In this document: in pieces, positions 39,288 to 48,507 of the stretch
How positions within the stretch are numbered: the stretch's first letter is position 1
Layout of the letters: each line of letters starts with the position of its first letter
Assembly (NCBI GenBank): GCA_965279705.1
Contig: OZ257257.1
Coordinates: 1,736,001-1,800,000, forward strand
Length of the DNA stretch: 64,000 nucleotides
Direction of reading: 5' to 3'
Source of the DNA: Stagnimonas sp965279705
Lineage (GTDB): Bacteria; Pseudomonadota; Gammaproteobacteria; Nevskiales; Nevskiaceae
Notes under the pieces: generated by a model
Databases searched by the model: none
Told to the model about the DNA's origin: nothing
Seen by the model: only the letters and a program-made list of their open reading frames with translations
Program-made: the position numbers and the translations under genes

Positions 39288-40031
39288 ATGAACTGGACCT
39301 GGTTTCACCGCCTTGGCTCGCCGCCCACGTTCTTTTGCTTTGCCGAGCGCGTGGCCCCGTGGCTGATGACACTGGCGCTTCTGCTGATCGTGATCGGCTG
39401 CGGCGCGGGACTGTTCATCGCACCCAAGGACTACCAGCAGGGCGATGCCTTTCGCATGATCTATGTGCACGTGCCCACGGCCGCCATCTCGCTTTCGATT
39501 TACGTGGCGATGGCCGTCGCCGGTGCCGTCGCGCTGATCTGGCGGATGAAGCTGGCGGAATCTGCGGTAGTGGCTGCTGCGCCCATCGGCGCCTCGTTCA
39601 CGGTGGTAGCACTCGTCACCGGCATGCTCTGGGGCAAGCCGATGTGGGGTGCGTACTGGGTGTGGGATGCGCGGCTCACGTCTGAACTGGTGCTGCTGTT
39701 TCTGTATCTCGGCGTCATCACCCTCAACAGCGCGTTTAGCGATGCCCGCGCCGCCGCCCGCGCCTGCGCATGGCTGGCATTGGTGGGCGTGGTCAACGTG
39801 CCCATCGTCAAGTTCTCGGTGGACTGGTGGAACTCCCTGCACCAGACCGCCACCATCATGAAACTCGGCAAGCCGAGCATGAGCTGGCCCATGCTGTGGC
39901 CGCTGCTGACGAGCCTCGTCGGCTTCTATCTGTTGTTTGGCGCAGCCCTACTGCGCCGCATGCAGAACCAGCTGCTCTGGCGCGAGCGCAATACCCGCTG
40001 GGTGGCTGAGTGGTTGAAGGAGGCACGCTGA
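39288..40031 (+). CDS. ccmC: haem-handling membrane protein CcmC
   Basis: The 247-residue protein has six helices and the tryptophan-rich periplasmic haem-binding loop (WGAYWVWDARLTSELVLLFLY). It presents haem to CcmE, with conserved His residues flanking the loop (IYVHVPTA, SLHQTATI). It lies 5 bp after ccmB, and its stop overlaps the ccmD ATG. Confidence 0.94.
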   Translation: MNWTWFHRLGSPPTFFCFAERVAPWLMTLALLLIVIGCGAGLFIAPKDYQQGDAFRMIYVHVPTAAISLSIYVAMAVAGAVALIWRMKLAESAVVAAAPIGASFTVVALVTGMLWGKPMWGAYWVWDARLTSELVLLFLYLGVITLNSAFSDARAAARACAWLALVGVVNVPIVKFSVDWWNSLHQTATIMKLGKPSMSWPMLWPLLTSLVGFYLLFGAALLRRMQNQLLWRERNTRWVAEWLKEAR

Positions 40032-40249
40032 TGGACCCGCGCTACGCCACCTTCATCTGGGCCTGTTTCGGCATCGCTGCGCTCGCGGTCGTCTGGAACG
40101 CATTCGCGCCGTATTTCCAGCGCAACAAACTGGTCAGGCAATTGTCTGAGCAGCGCGACGACAACGATTACATGGCCAGCAACTACGACATGACGCACGA
40201 CGATGGTCATTCGGCTGGCAGCTCAGGCGGAGATGGCAGCAGTGACTAA
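40031..40249 (+). CDS. ccmD: cytochrome c maturation protein CcmD
   Basis: The 72-residue protein has one membrane helix (YATFIWACFGIAALAVVWNAF) followed by a charged cytoplasmic tail, matching CcmD, which helps release holo-CcmE from CcmABC. The start at 40031 shares a base with the ccmC stop, and the gene overlaps ccmE by 17 bp. The tail after about residue 45 is Asp/Ser/Gly-rich and longer than average. Confidence 0.85.
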   Translation: MDPRYATFIWACFGIAALAVVWNAFAPYFQRNKLVRQLSEQRDDNDYMASNYDMTHDDGHSAGSSGGDGSSD

Positions 40250-40718
40250 ACGGCAGCAAAGAATGATGGCAGTGGGCGGGCTGGTGCTGGGCATTGGGGC
40301 GGCTGCAGCACTCGGCTTCACGGCGTTCAAGAAAAACATGATGTATTTCCAGACGCCGTCCGACCTCATCGCCGGCAAGACCCCGGCGGGTGCCAAGGTG
40401 CGTCTGGGTGGTTTGGTCGAGAAAGGCTCGGTGACGCGCGGTGATGGCCTGACGGTGAAGTTCCGCATGGCCGACTGCACCAACGTCGTCAACGTGCGCT
40501 ACGACGGCATCCTGCCGGATCTGTTCCGCGAGGGGCAGGGTATTGTCGCCACCGGCCGCGTGGCCCAAGACGGTGCCTTCGTCGCCGACGAAGTGCTGGC
40601 CAAACACGACGAGAACTACATGCCGCCCGACCTTGCCGCCTCGCTCAAGACCGATGCCGGCCACAGCTGCGCACCGTTCAAATCGGCGATGCAGAGCGCC
40701 ATGCAGTCGAGCCAATAA
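40233..40718 (+). CDS. ccmE: haem chaperone CcmE
   Basis: The 161-residue protein has an amino-terminal membrane anchor (about 12-30), an OB-fold periplasmic domain and the haem-attachment motif with its His in VLAKHDENYMPP (about residue 126). It carries haem from CcmC to CcmF. The start MAAVTKRQQRM overlaps ccmD. Confidence 0.94.
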   Translation: MAAVTKRQQRMMAVGGLVLGIGAAAALGFTAFKKNMMYFQTPSDLIAGKTPAGAKVRLGGLVEKGSVTRGDGLTVKFRMADCTNVVNVRYDGILPDLFREGQGIVATGRVAQDGAFVADEVLAKHDENYMPPDLAASLKTDAGHSCAPFKSAMQSAMQSSQ

Positions 40719-40720
40719 CG

Positions 40721-42709
40721 ATGTTTGCCGAACTCGGACACTTCGCGCTCATCCTGGCACTTGCCGCCTCGCTGCTGCAGGTCATCGTGCCGGCCTATGG
40801 GCTCGTCACGCGCAATGGCCGCGCGCTCAGCGTCGCCAGCAGTGCGGCGCAGGTGCAGTTCTTCCTCATGTTGACGGCGTATCTGTGCCTCACCTACTGC
40901 TTCATCGACAAGGATTTTTCGGTGGCCTACGTCGCCGCCAACAGCCACAGCGCACTGCCTTTGATGTATCGCATCTCTGCCGTGTGGGGCGCGCATGAGG
41001 GTTCGTTCTTGCTGTGGGGCTTGATGCTTTCGGGCTGGACGCTCGCCGTCTCCATCTTCAACCGCCGCCTGCCGCAGGACCTCGCCGCCACCGTGCTCGC
41101 GGTGCTCGGTTTCATCAGCATCGGCTTTCTGCTGTTCATGCTCATCACCTCAAACCCCTTCGAGCGCCTGTTCCCGGTGCCGCTCGAAGGGCAGGACTTG
41201 AACCCTCTGCTGCAAGACCCCGGCCTCATCATTCACCCGCCCACGCTCTACATGGGCTACGTCGGTTTGAGCGTGGCCTTTGCCTTCGCGGTTGCCGCCC
41301 TCATCACCGGCAAGCTCGACAGCGCCTGGGTGCGCTGGACGCGGCCCTGGACGACCGCTGCCTGGGCGTTTCTCACCATGGGTATCACGCTCGGCAGCTG
41401 GTGGGCCTACAACGAATTGGGCTGGGGCGGCTGGTGGTTCTGGGACCCGGTGGAGAACGCCAGTTTCATGCCCTGGCTGGCGGCGACGGCGCTCATCCAC
41501 TCGCTGGCGGTCACCGAGAAGCGCGGCCTGCTCAAGAGCTGGACGGTGTTGCTGGCGATCCTCGCGTTTGCACTCTCGCTGCTCGGCACCTTCCTCACCC
41601 GCTCCGGCGTGATCGTCAGCGTGCATGCCTTCGCTAGTGATCCAGCACGCGGCGTGTTCATCCTCGGCTTTCTCACGCTGGTGGTCGGCGGCGCGCTCAC
41701 GCTCTACGCCTGGCGCGCGCCGAAGCTCGCAAGTGAGGGCGAACTCAAGCTGTTCTCGCGCGAAGGCCTGCTGCTGCTCAACAACGTCTTTCTCGTCACC
41801 GCCTGCTTCGGCGTGCTGCTCGGCACCTTGTATCCGCTGGTGATCGATGCCTTCGGTATCGGCAAGATTTCGGTCGGGCCGCCGTACTTCAACGCCATCT
41901 TCTTCCCGCTGATGACGCCGCTGTTTGTGCTGCTGGGCTTGGGCGTGTTCACGCCCTGGAAGCGCGGCAATCTGCGCGATGGCCTGCGCCGCCTGCGGGT
42001 GCCGGCCTTGTTCGCACTGGTCGCCGCCATCGCCATGCCCTTCGCCCTGCAAGGCAAAAGCTCGCTGGTGATTGCAGCGGGCGTGTGGCTCGCACTCTGG
42101 ACCCTCGCCACCGCGCCGATCGAACTCATCAAGCGCGTGCGCGCCAAGCCCACACTGGTGGCGGGCGTGCTCAGCGTGCCGAGCAGCACCTGGGGCATGA
42201 CGCTCGCGCATCTGGGCCTCGGCATGTGGATGCTCGGTGTTGTCTGCGTCACCGGTTATGGCGTTGAGCGCGACGTGCGGCTGGGCGCAGGGCAACAGGC
42301 GGAACTCTCCGGCTTCGTGTTCGGCTTCAACGGCGTGCAGGAATCGAAAGGCCCCAACTTCATTGCCGATCGCGGCACCGTGGTGGTGGAGCGCAATGGC
42401 CGCAACGTCAGCACGCTGGAACCCGAGAAGCGTCTGTATCCAAGCCAGGGCAGCGTGATGACCGAAACCGGCGTGGACGTGGGCCTGTTCCGCGATCTCT
42501 ATGTCGCGCTCGGCGAGCCCATCGACAAGGCCAATATCGCGGGCGACTGGAGCTTAAGGCTGTATTACAAGCCGATGATTCGCTTCGTCTGGCTCGGCGG
42601 CGTGCTGATGTTCATCGGCGGTCTGTGCTCGATGATGGATCGCCGCTATCGCCTTGCTCGTGCGCCGGCACCTGCACGTGTGGCAACCGGCAACGAGGCT
42701 CTGGCCTGA
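40721..42709 (+). CDS. ccmF: cytochrome c haem lyase subunit CcmF
   Basis: The 662-residue protein has many membrane helices and the WWD haem domain WGGWWFWDPVENASFMPW near residue 235. CcmF attaches haem to apocytochrome c with CcmH and CcmI. It starts 2 bp after ccmE, and its stop overlaps the ccmG ATG. Confidence 0.95.
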   Translation: MFAELGHFALILALAASLLQVIVPAYGLVTRNGRALSVASSAAQVQFFLMLTAYLCLTYCFIDKDFSVAYVAANSHSALPLMYRISAVWGAHEGSFLLWGLMLSGWTLAVSIFNRRLPQDLAATVLAVLGFISIGFLLFMLITSNPFERLFPVPLEGQDLNPLLQDPGLIIHPPTLYMGYVGLSVAFAFAVAALITGKLDSAWVRWTRPWTTAAWAFLTMGITLGSWWAYNELGWGGWWFWDPVENASFMPWLAATALIHSLAVTEKRGLLKSWTVLLAILAFALSLLGTFLTRSGVIVSVHAFASDPARGVFILGFLTLVVGGALTLYAWRAPKLASEGELKLFSREGLLLLNNVFLVTACFGVLLGTLYPLVIDAFGIGKISVGPPYFNAIFFPLMTPLFVLLGLGVFTPWKRGNLRDGLRRLRVPALFALVAAIAMPFALQGKSSLVIAAGVWLALWTLATAPIELIKRVRAKPTLVAGVLSVPSSTWGMTLAHLGLGMWMLGVVCVTGYGVERDVRLGAGQQAELSGFVFGFNGVQESKGPNFIADRGTVVVERNGRNVSTLEPEKRLYPSQGSVMTETGVDVGLFRDLYVALGEPIDKANIAGDWSLRLYYKPMIRFVWLGGVLMFIGGLCSMMDRRYRLARAPAPARVATGNEALA

Positions 42710-43227
42710 TGCGCTTCGCCATTCCGATCGTGCTGATGCTGGGCGTGCTGGCGCTGCTCGGCTTCGGCCTCACGCACGACCCGCGCGAAGTGCCTTCACC
42801 TCTCATCGGCAAGCCTGCACCCGTGTTCGCGCTACCCGGTCTCGGCGGTACGCCGCCGCAGCTCGCCAATGCCGATCTCAAGGGGCGCGCAGTGCTGGTC
42901 AACTTCTTCGCGAGCTGGTGCGTCGCCTGCCGCGTCGAGCATCCTCTGCTGATGCAGCTCGCAAAAAACGGCGTTGAGATCATCGGCATCGACTACAAAG
43001 ATACCGATGCCGACGGTGCGCAATGGCTGTCGCGGCATGGCAATCCGTATCGCGTGGTCGCTGCCGATGCGCAGGGTGCGATGGGGCTGGACTGGGGCGT
43101 CTACGGCGTACCGGAAACCTATGTGGTCTCGGCCGATGGCACCATTCTGTTCAAGCAGATCGGCCCGGTGACCGAAGCCGCCTGGCGCGACAAGATCGCG
43201 CCACTGCTGACGGGGGCAAAATCATGA
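42709..43227 (+). CDS. ccmG: thiol:disulfide interchange protein CcmG/DsbE
   Basis: The 172-residue membrane-anchored thioredoxin has an uncleaved anchor (about 2-20) and active site WCVAC in the FFASWCVACRVE segment (about residue 67). The cis-Pro loop is in GVYGVPETYVV. It keeps apocytochrome cysteines reduced. It overlaps ccmH by 4 bp. Confidence 0.94.
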   Translation: MRFAIPIVLMLGVLALLGFGLTHDPREVPSPLIGKPAPVFALPGLGGTPPQLANADLKGRAVLVNFFASWCVACRVEHPLLMQLAKNGVEIIGIDYKDTDADGAQWLSRHGNPYRVVAADAQGAMGLDWGVYGVPETYVVSADGTILFKQIGPVTEAAWRDKIAPLLTGAKS

Positions 43228-43694
43228 ATCGGCTGCTCATCCTGTTGATGTTCTGGGCTGTCGCAGCGCAGGCACAGACGCCCGGCCTCGATGCCGCCCA
43301 AGAAGTGCGCTATCACCAGCTCATCAACGAGCTGCGCTGCCTGGTGTGCCAGAACCAGACCATTGCCGAGTCCACCGCGCCGCTCGCCATCGACCTGAAA
43401 GAACAGGTGCGCAAGCAGCTGGCCGAAGGCAAGAGCAACCCCGAGATCACCCGCTACCTCACGGACCGCTACGGCGATTTCGTGCTGTACCGGCCGCCGT
43501 TCAAGGCCAACACGCTGCTGCTGTGGGCGGGGCCTTTCGTGCTGCTGCTGGCAGCGCTGATCTGGGCGTTGCGCTTCATGCGCAGCAGCCGCAAGCCGGT
43601 CGCAGGTCCGCGTCCGGTTGACGAAGCCGCCGTGCAGAAACTGCTAGCTGAAACCCGCGCCGCATTGGCCGCACAGGACGATCCCAAACCATGA
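43224..43694 (+). CDS. ccmH: cytochrome c maturation protein CcmH
   Basis: The 156-residue protein has a signal peptide, the LRCLVCQNQTIAES redox motif and a C-terminal membrane helix (LLLWAGPFVLLLAALIWAL). It reduces the haem-binding site of apocytochrome c. The C-terminal tail (after about 125) is the truncated link to ccmI, which follows with a 4-bp overlap. Confidence 0.94.
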   Translation: MNRLLILLMFWAVAAQAQTPGLDAAQEVRYHQLINELRCLVCQNQTIAESTAPLAIDLKEQVRKQLAEGKSNPEITRYLTDRYGDFVLYRPPFKANTLLLWAGPFVLLLAALIWALRFMRSSRKPVAGPRPVDEAAVQKLLAETRAALAAQDDPKP

Positions 43695-44935
43695 CCTTGT
43701 GGCTCTTGATGGCCGCGATCACCCTCGCGGCCGCACTCTGGCTGACGCGCCCGCTGTGGCAGCGGCACTCGCAGAGCGGCGTGGCGCGCACCGCCGCCAA
43801 TGTCGCGGCCTACAGCAGCCGCCTCAATGAACTCGACGCCGACATCGCCGCTGGCGTGCTGCCCGCCGACGAGGCCGCCGCCATCCAGCAGGAGATGGAC
43901 ACCCGCCTGCTCGCCGATGCCAGCGCCTCGGCGCAGACGACAGCACTACGCAGCACCGAGGGCCAGCGCTTCGGCCTGCTCGCTCTGCTGCTGGCCCTGA
44001 CGCTGCCGGTGTTCGCGGGCCTCTGGTATTGGCAGGCCGGCAGCTGGCGCACTGCCCAGCAGATCGCCACCGCACCCGCCGAGGGTGGCGCGCCCAGCGA
44101 TGCTGAAATCGAGGCGATGGTGGCCAAGCTCGCCGCACGGCTGCAAGCGCAGCCAGACGATGCCGAAGGCTGGTCGATGCTCGGCCGCAGCTATTTCGTG
44201 ATGAGCCGGTTCGAAGACGCTGCCAAGGCCTACGCCAAGGCCAACGAGTTGAGCAAAAGTGCCAAGACCGACTGGCTGGTGAGCGAGGGTGAGGCGCTGG
44301 CACTAAGCCGCGACCGCGATCTGCTCGGCCGGCCCGCGCAGCTGTTCGAGGCTGCACTCGCGCTCGATGCGAACTACGGCAAGGCCATCTGGTATGGCTC
44401 GCTGGCGGATGCGCAGGGCGGCAATTTCGAGCGCGCTGGCCAGCGCTTGCAGCAGTTGCTGGCGCAGGATCTGCCGGACGATCTGAAGACGATGGTGGTG
44501 GCAAGGCTCGATGAGTTGCGCACGCTCTCTGGCGCTTCGCCCAGCAGCGCGCCTACTGCCGCCCCAACCCTCGCCGCCGCCAGCGAAGGCACGCAACTGA
44601 CCGTGCAGATCACGCTCGCGCCAGCACTGGCGCAGCAACTGCCGGCCAACGCCACCTTGTTCGTCTTCGCCAAGGCGGCGAAAGGCCCGCCGATGCCCTT
44701 GGCGGTGCAGAAACTGCCCGGTGCCAAGCTACCGCTGACTATCACACTCGACGACACGATGGCGATGACACCCGCCATGACGCTCTCGCAATTCGACCGC
44801 TATGTGGTGACGGCGCGCCTGTCCGTTGCGGGCACGGCGCTGGCGGCATCGGGTGATCTCGAAGGCAGTGTCGAACTCGCCCGCAGCGAGGCCGGCAAGC
44901 CGCTGATGCTCACCATCAACCGCGTGGTGCCTTAG
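43691..44935 (+). CDS. ccmI: cytochrome c maturation protein CcmI (apocytochrome chaperone)
   Basis: The 414-residue protein has two amino-terminal membrane helices (about 2-20 and 95-115), a TPR domain (about 140-265) and a C-terminal periplasmic beta domain. CcmI captures the C-terminus of apocytochromes. It is the last ccm gene; its stop overlaps the convergent hydrolase gene by 20 bp, so transcripts from both sides may interfere. Confidence 0.9.
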   Translation: MTLWLLMAAITLAAALWLTRPLWQRHSQSGVARTAANVAAYSSRLNELDADIAAGVLPADEAAAIQQEMDTRLLADASASAQTTALRSTEGQRFGLLALLLALTLPVFAGLWYWQAGSWRTAQQIATAPAEGGAPSDAEIEAMVAKLAARLQAQPDDAEGWSMLGRSYFVMSRFEDAAKAYAKANELSKSAKTDWLVSEGEALALSRDRDLLGRPAQLFEAALALDANYGKAIWYGSLADAQGGNFERAGQRLQQLLAQDLPDDLKTMVVARLDELRTLSGASPSSAPTAAPTLAAASEGTQLTVQITLAPALAQQLPANATLFVFAKAAKGPPMPLAVQKLPGAKLPLTITLDDTMAMTPAMTLSQFDRYVVTARLSVAGTALAASGDLEGSVELARSEAGKPLMLTINRVVP

Positions 44936-45623
44936 CCAAAACGTCGGCGATTAGCTTCAAGGTTTGCGGGTGGAAAGGCATCCCGAAATGAGTGGCCGAA
45001 GTTTCGAGATGTGTCACGCCCGCATGGTGGGCGTCGATGCACGAGCCCCAGGCCACGATGCCATCGCGCTGCGCGTAGATGGCAGTGACCGGGCAGGGCA
45101 GCGGGCGTGAGGCTTCGCGGGCATCGGCACCCGCGGCGAGCTTGTCGATGTCGAGCCCCTGTTTGCGATAGAGCTGGGCGAACACGGTGTATTTCGGCCC
45201 GCCGGCAATCGGCGAGCCGAGTGTGACCACTTGCTCGACGGCCTCCGGCGCCTCGCGGGCCACATCGCGCGCCAGCACGCCGCCGAGGCTCCAGCCGACC
45301 AGCTTCACCGGTAGCGCGTGACGCGCCTGCAACGCGCGCACCTGCTCGACCAGCTTGGGCAAGAGCTTGCCGGTCTTGCCGTGGTTGCGGCCTAGACCCC
45401 AGCCGTAAACGGTATAGCCGAGCTGCCCGAGCTTGCGGCGCAGCAGGGCCGTCTCGAAGTCGCTGGCCCGAAAGCCGGGGATCACCAGCACCGGGCCTTG
45501 CCCCTTCGGCAATTTGCGCGTGCTGCCGAGCAAACCGCGCGCAAGGTCGAGCCCCACACGCGCTTCGCTCAGCAGCAGCCAGCGCGAAGGGGCAACGAGC
45601 GGATTGGGGATGACAGGGTTCAT
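44916..45623 (-). CDS. alpha/beta-hydrolase (lipase/acyltransferase-like)
   Basis: The 235-residue protein has an alpha/beta-hydrolase fold with nucleophile elbow GWSLGG (LVGWSLGGVLARDVA, about residue 120), VLVIPGFRASD near the oxyanion hole and a plausible catalytic His near the C-terminus (THFGMPFHP). It lacks a signal peptide, so it should be cytoplasmic. It overlaps the WD40 gene by 4 bp and the end of ccmI by 20 bp. Substrate unknown. Confidence 0.78.
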   Translation of the reverse strand: MNPVIPNPLVAPSRWLLLSEARVGLDLARGLLGSTRKLPKGQGPVLVIPGFRASDFETALLRRKLGQLGYTVYGWGLGRNHGKTGKLLPKLVEQVRALQARHALPVKLVGWSLGGVLARDVAREAPEAVEQVVTLGSPIAGGPKYTVFAQLYRKQGLDIDKLAAGADAREASRPLPCPVTAIYAQRDGIVAWGSCIDAHHAGVTHLETSATHFGMPFHPQTLKLIADVLAKAPRG

Positions 45624-46624
45624 TGATCGGTCCAGTAGGCGGCGAGCTGGCCGTCGGCATCCGTCACAAAGGCGAGCGGCAGTGTAGGGTGAAGGGCGAG
45701 GGCGCTGATGGCGGCACTCATCGTGGCAAAACCCTGCGGCGCTTCGCCAGCTTTGAGGTCCCACAGCACCAGCGTTTTATCAGGCGAGCCACTGAGCAGC
45801 AGTGGCTTTTTGGGATGCGCGGCGAGCACTTCCGGTGCGCGCAGGTGGTGCAGCAGCTGCATGGGCTTGCTGCCCTCCGGCCCCTTGCCGGTGAACGGCC
45901 AGACGATGATCGCGTCCTCGCCAGTGGTGGCGAGAAACTTGGAGTCCGCACTCCATGCCAGCGCCTGCGGTTTTTTCTGATAGCCGCCCATCTTGGAGTC
46001 GAGCCACGCGCCTGCGCGCCAGAAATGCACCGACTTGTCGATGCTGCCCGCGGCCAGCACCTTGCCGTCCGGACTCCAGTGCGCATTGATCAGCGTGCTC
46101 ACCCATTTCAGGGTGCGATCCAGCCCGCCATCGGCAGCGCGCCAGAGCAGTACTTCAGCACCCGCCGTGACGGCAAGCAGGCCGCCGACGGCGTTGAAGG
46201 CGAGGCCGTTGATGCCGACGCCGGCACTCCACTGCTGCAGCAGTGCGCCCTGCTCGTTGAACAATTTGACGTGCTTGCCGGCGGCAGTGGCCAGGCGCTT
46301 GCCGTCGGGCGTCCATTGCAGATGCGAAACCCAGCCGCTACCGCCGGGTAGTGCGGCCATGGCTGTGCCGCTTTTCGCATCCCACAGGCGCGCGTGCCCA
46401 TCCTGCCCAGCACTAGCGAGACGTGTGCGGCCGAAGGCGAGGGCGAGCACGCCGTTGGCGTGGGCGTCGAGTGTGTGGATCACGTCGCCGCTGCTGGCAT
46501 CGAAGAGGAACATCTTGCCGCTGGCGGTACCTGCGGCCACTACAGCGCCATCACGCGAAACGGCGAGGGCGGTGGGGTAGTCGTCGAGGGTGAAGGTCCA
46601 GGCCGGCGTCAGGGTTTTAGGCAT
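45620..46624 (-). CDS. WD40-repeat protein
   Basis: The 334-residue protein consists of about seven WD40-like beta-propeller repeats, for example GRTRLASAGQDGHARLWDAK and PLLLSGSPDKTLVLWDLK. It has no signal peptide or catalytic domain, so it is likely a cytoplasmic scaffold. I chose the ATG at 46624; a TTG three codons upstream is the other option. It is coupled to the hydrolase gene by a 4-bp overlap. Confidence 0.82.
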   Translation of the reverse strand: MPKTLTPAWTFTLDDYPTALAVSRDGAVVAAGTASGKMFLFDASSGDVIHTLDAHANGVLALAFGRTRLASAGQDGHARLWDAKSGTAMAALPGGSGWVSHLQWTPDGKRLATAAGKHVKLFNEQGALLQQWSAGVGINGLAFNAVGGLLAVTAGAEVLLWRAADGGLDRTLKWVSTLINAHWSPDGKVLAAGSIDKSVHFWRAGAWLDSKMGGYQKKPQALAWSADSKFLATTGEDAIIVWPFTGKGPEGSKPMQLLHHLRAPEVLAAHPKKPLLLSGSPDKTLVLWDLKAGEAPQGFATMSAAISALALHPTLPLAFVTDADGQLAAYWTDQ

Positions 46625-46662
46625 TGAAATCAATCGGGGGACAACAACGGGCGCGCAGTGTG

Positions 46663-48507
46663 TCAGCGCGTCCTGGGTATCTCCACCCGTCCGGCGTCGA
46701 TGAGCTGCGAAAACTGCGCGGCCGGCACGGCAGGGCTGAACAGAAAGCCCTGCACGGTGTGGCAGCCCAGCTCGTGGACGAACTTGAGTTGCGACAGCGT
46801 CTCGACACCTTCAGTCACCGTGTGCAGGTTCAAGGCGCTGGCGAGGGCGATCACGGCGCGGACGATGGCGGCGTCGTTGGCGTTGTTGTCGATATCGCGC
46901 ACGAAGGACTGATCGACCTTGAGGTGCTGCAGGGGCAACTGCTTGAGGTAGGAGAGCGACGAATAGCCGGTGCCGAAGTCGTCCAGCGTCAGCTCGATGC
47001 CGAGTTCGCGCAGCGCGCGCAGCTGCTGTGCGCAGGCGGTGGTGTCGCCAATCAAGGCGCCTTCGGTGATCTCCAGTTCCAGATGTTCGGGTCTTGCACC
47101 GGTCTGGGCCAGCCAGTTGCGCACCCGCTCCGGCAGCTTGCCGTCGTGGAACTGATGGCTGGAGATGTTCACCGCCACGCGGAAGTCGGGCGACAGGCGC
47201 GGTGCCCACGCCGCCAGCTGGCGCATGACGGTGACGATCACCAGATCGTCCAGTGTCTCCATCAAGCCGCAGTCTTCGGCCAGCGGCAGGAATGTGCCGG
47301 GGCTGTGGAAGCCGCCGTCGTCCCTGGGCCAGCGGATCAGGGCCTCAGCGCCCAGCAGCGCGCCGGTCGCGGCGTGCACCTTGGGCTGGTAGTAGGGGGT
47401 GATCTTGTTTTCGGCCAGCGCACGGCGCAGCTGCGCTTCCTGCTCGTAGCGCTCGGCATCGCCGCTGATCCACTGGCTTTGAAAACCGAGCGCGCGATTG
47501 CGGCCGCTGCGCTTGGCGGCTGCCGCTGCCAGCCCGGCGTTACGCAGCATTTCGCTGGGGGTTTCGCCATCGAAGGGGAACACCGCCAGGCCCGCGCTGG
47601 CCGTCAGTTCCACCGGTTTGTCCTGCACCACGGCAGGTTCGCGCACGCTGGTCAGCAGCGGCTCGATGGCAGCCAGCATCTCGGCAGCGATAGCCTCACG
47701 CGACGGTGACGGCAGCTCGGGATTGCCGGGCGTGCAGCGCACCCAGATGAACTCGTCGCCGCCGGCTCGGGCGAGGATTTCGCCCGGCTGCATCAGGGCG
47801 GAAAGCCGCTGCGCGATCAGCGCCAGCAGCTCGTCTCCCGCCGACACGCCGAGGGCCTGATTGATGGTGCGGAAGCGATCCAGGTTGAGCGCCACAACGG
47901 TCACGGCACCGCCGTCCAGCAAGGCCTCGCGCAACAGCTCGCCGAGGCGTTGCATCAGGAAGCTGCGGTTGCTGAGGCCGGTGAGTTCGTCGTGGTTCTT
48001 GACGAAGGCGAGGCGAGACATGTTTGCCTGCAACTTGCGCTCGTCTTTCTCGACCCGCTTGAGCGCCTCGCTCAGTTCCGCTGTGCGCTGGCGCACCAGA
48101 CGTTCGAGATCGCGCTGGTATTCGTAGAGCGCGATATGGGTCTTGACCCGCGCCAGCAGTACCGGGATGTGGATGGGCTTGGTGATGTAGTCGGCAGCGC
48201 CCAATTCGAGGCCGATGTGCTCGTCGGCCTTGTCGCCCTTGGCGGTGGCGAAGATCACCGGCACTGCACGGGTCGCGGGCTCGGCCTTGAGGCGGCGCAG
48301 CACTTCGAAGCCGTCCATCTCCGGCATCATCACGTCGAGCACGACGAGGTCCGGCGCGCTGGCTGCACACAGCGCCAGGGCGCGCTCGCCGCTGGTGGCG
48401 ACCTTGACGCGATAGAACGGCGACAGGCATTCGTCCAGCAGTTCGAGATTCTGCGGGGTGTCGTCCACCACCAGCACGGTGGGGCGGGAGGGGCTGGCCT
48501 TGCTCAT
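46663..48507 (-). CDS. response regulator with GGDEF and EAL domains
   Basis: The 614-residue protein has a REC domain (about 1-125, phosphoacceptor Asp58 in VVLDVMMPEMDG), a coiled coil, a GGDEF domain with intact AGGDEF (249-253) and an EAL domain with GAEALIRW near residue 385. It could make and break cyclic di-GMP. The GGDEF lacks an obvious RxxD inhibitory site in the expected place. It overlaps the hybrid kinase gene by 4 bp, so that kinase is its likely phosphodonor. Confidence 0.9.
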   Translation of the reverse strand: MSKASPSRPTVLVVDDTPQNLELLDECLSPFYRVKVATSGERALALCAASAPDLVVLDVMMPEMDGFEVLRRLKAEPATRAVPVIFATAKGDKADEHIGLELGAADYITKPIHIPVLLARVKTHIALYEYQRDLERLVRQRTAELSEALKRVEKDERKLQANMSRLAFVKNHDELTGLSNRSFLMQRLGELLREALLDGGAVTVVALNLDRFRTINQALGVSAGDELLALIAQRLSALMQPGEILARAGGDEFIWVRCTPGNPELPSPSREAIAAEMLAAIEPLLTSVREPAVVQDKPVELTASAGLAVFPFDGETPSEMLRNAGLAAAAAKRSGRNRALGFQSQWISGDAERYEQEAQLRRALAENKITPYYQPKVHAATGALLGAEALIRWPRDDGGFHSPGTFLPLAEDCGLMETLDDLVIVTVMRQLAAWAPRLSPDFRVAVNISSHQFHDGKLPERVRNWLAQTGARPEHLELEITEGALIGDTTACAQQLRALRELGIELTLDDFGTGYSSLSYLKQLPLQHLKVDQSFVRDIDNNANDAAIVRAVIALASALNLHTVTEGVETLSQLKFVHELGCHTVQGFLFSPAVPAAQFSQLIDAGRVEIPRTR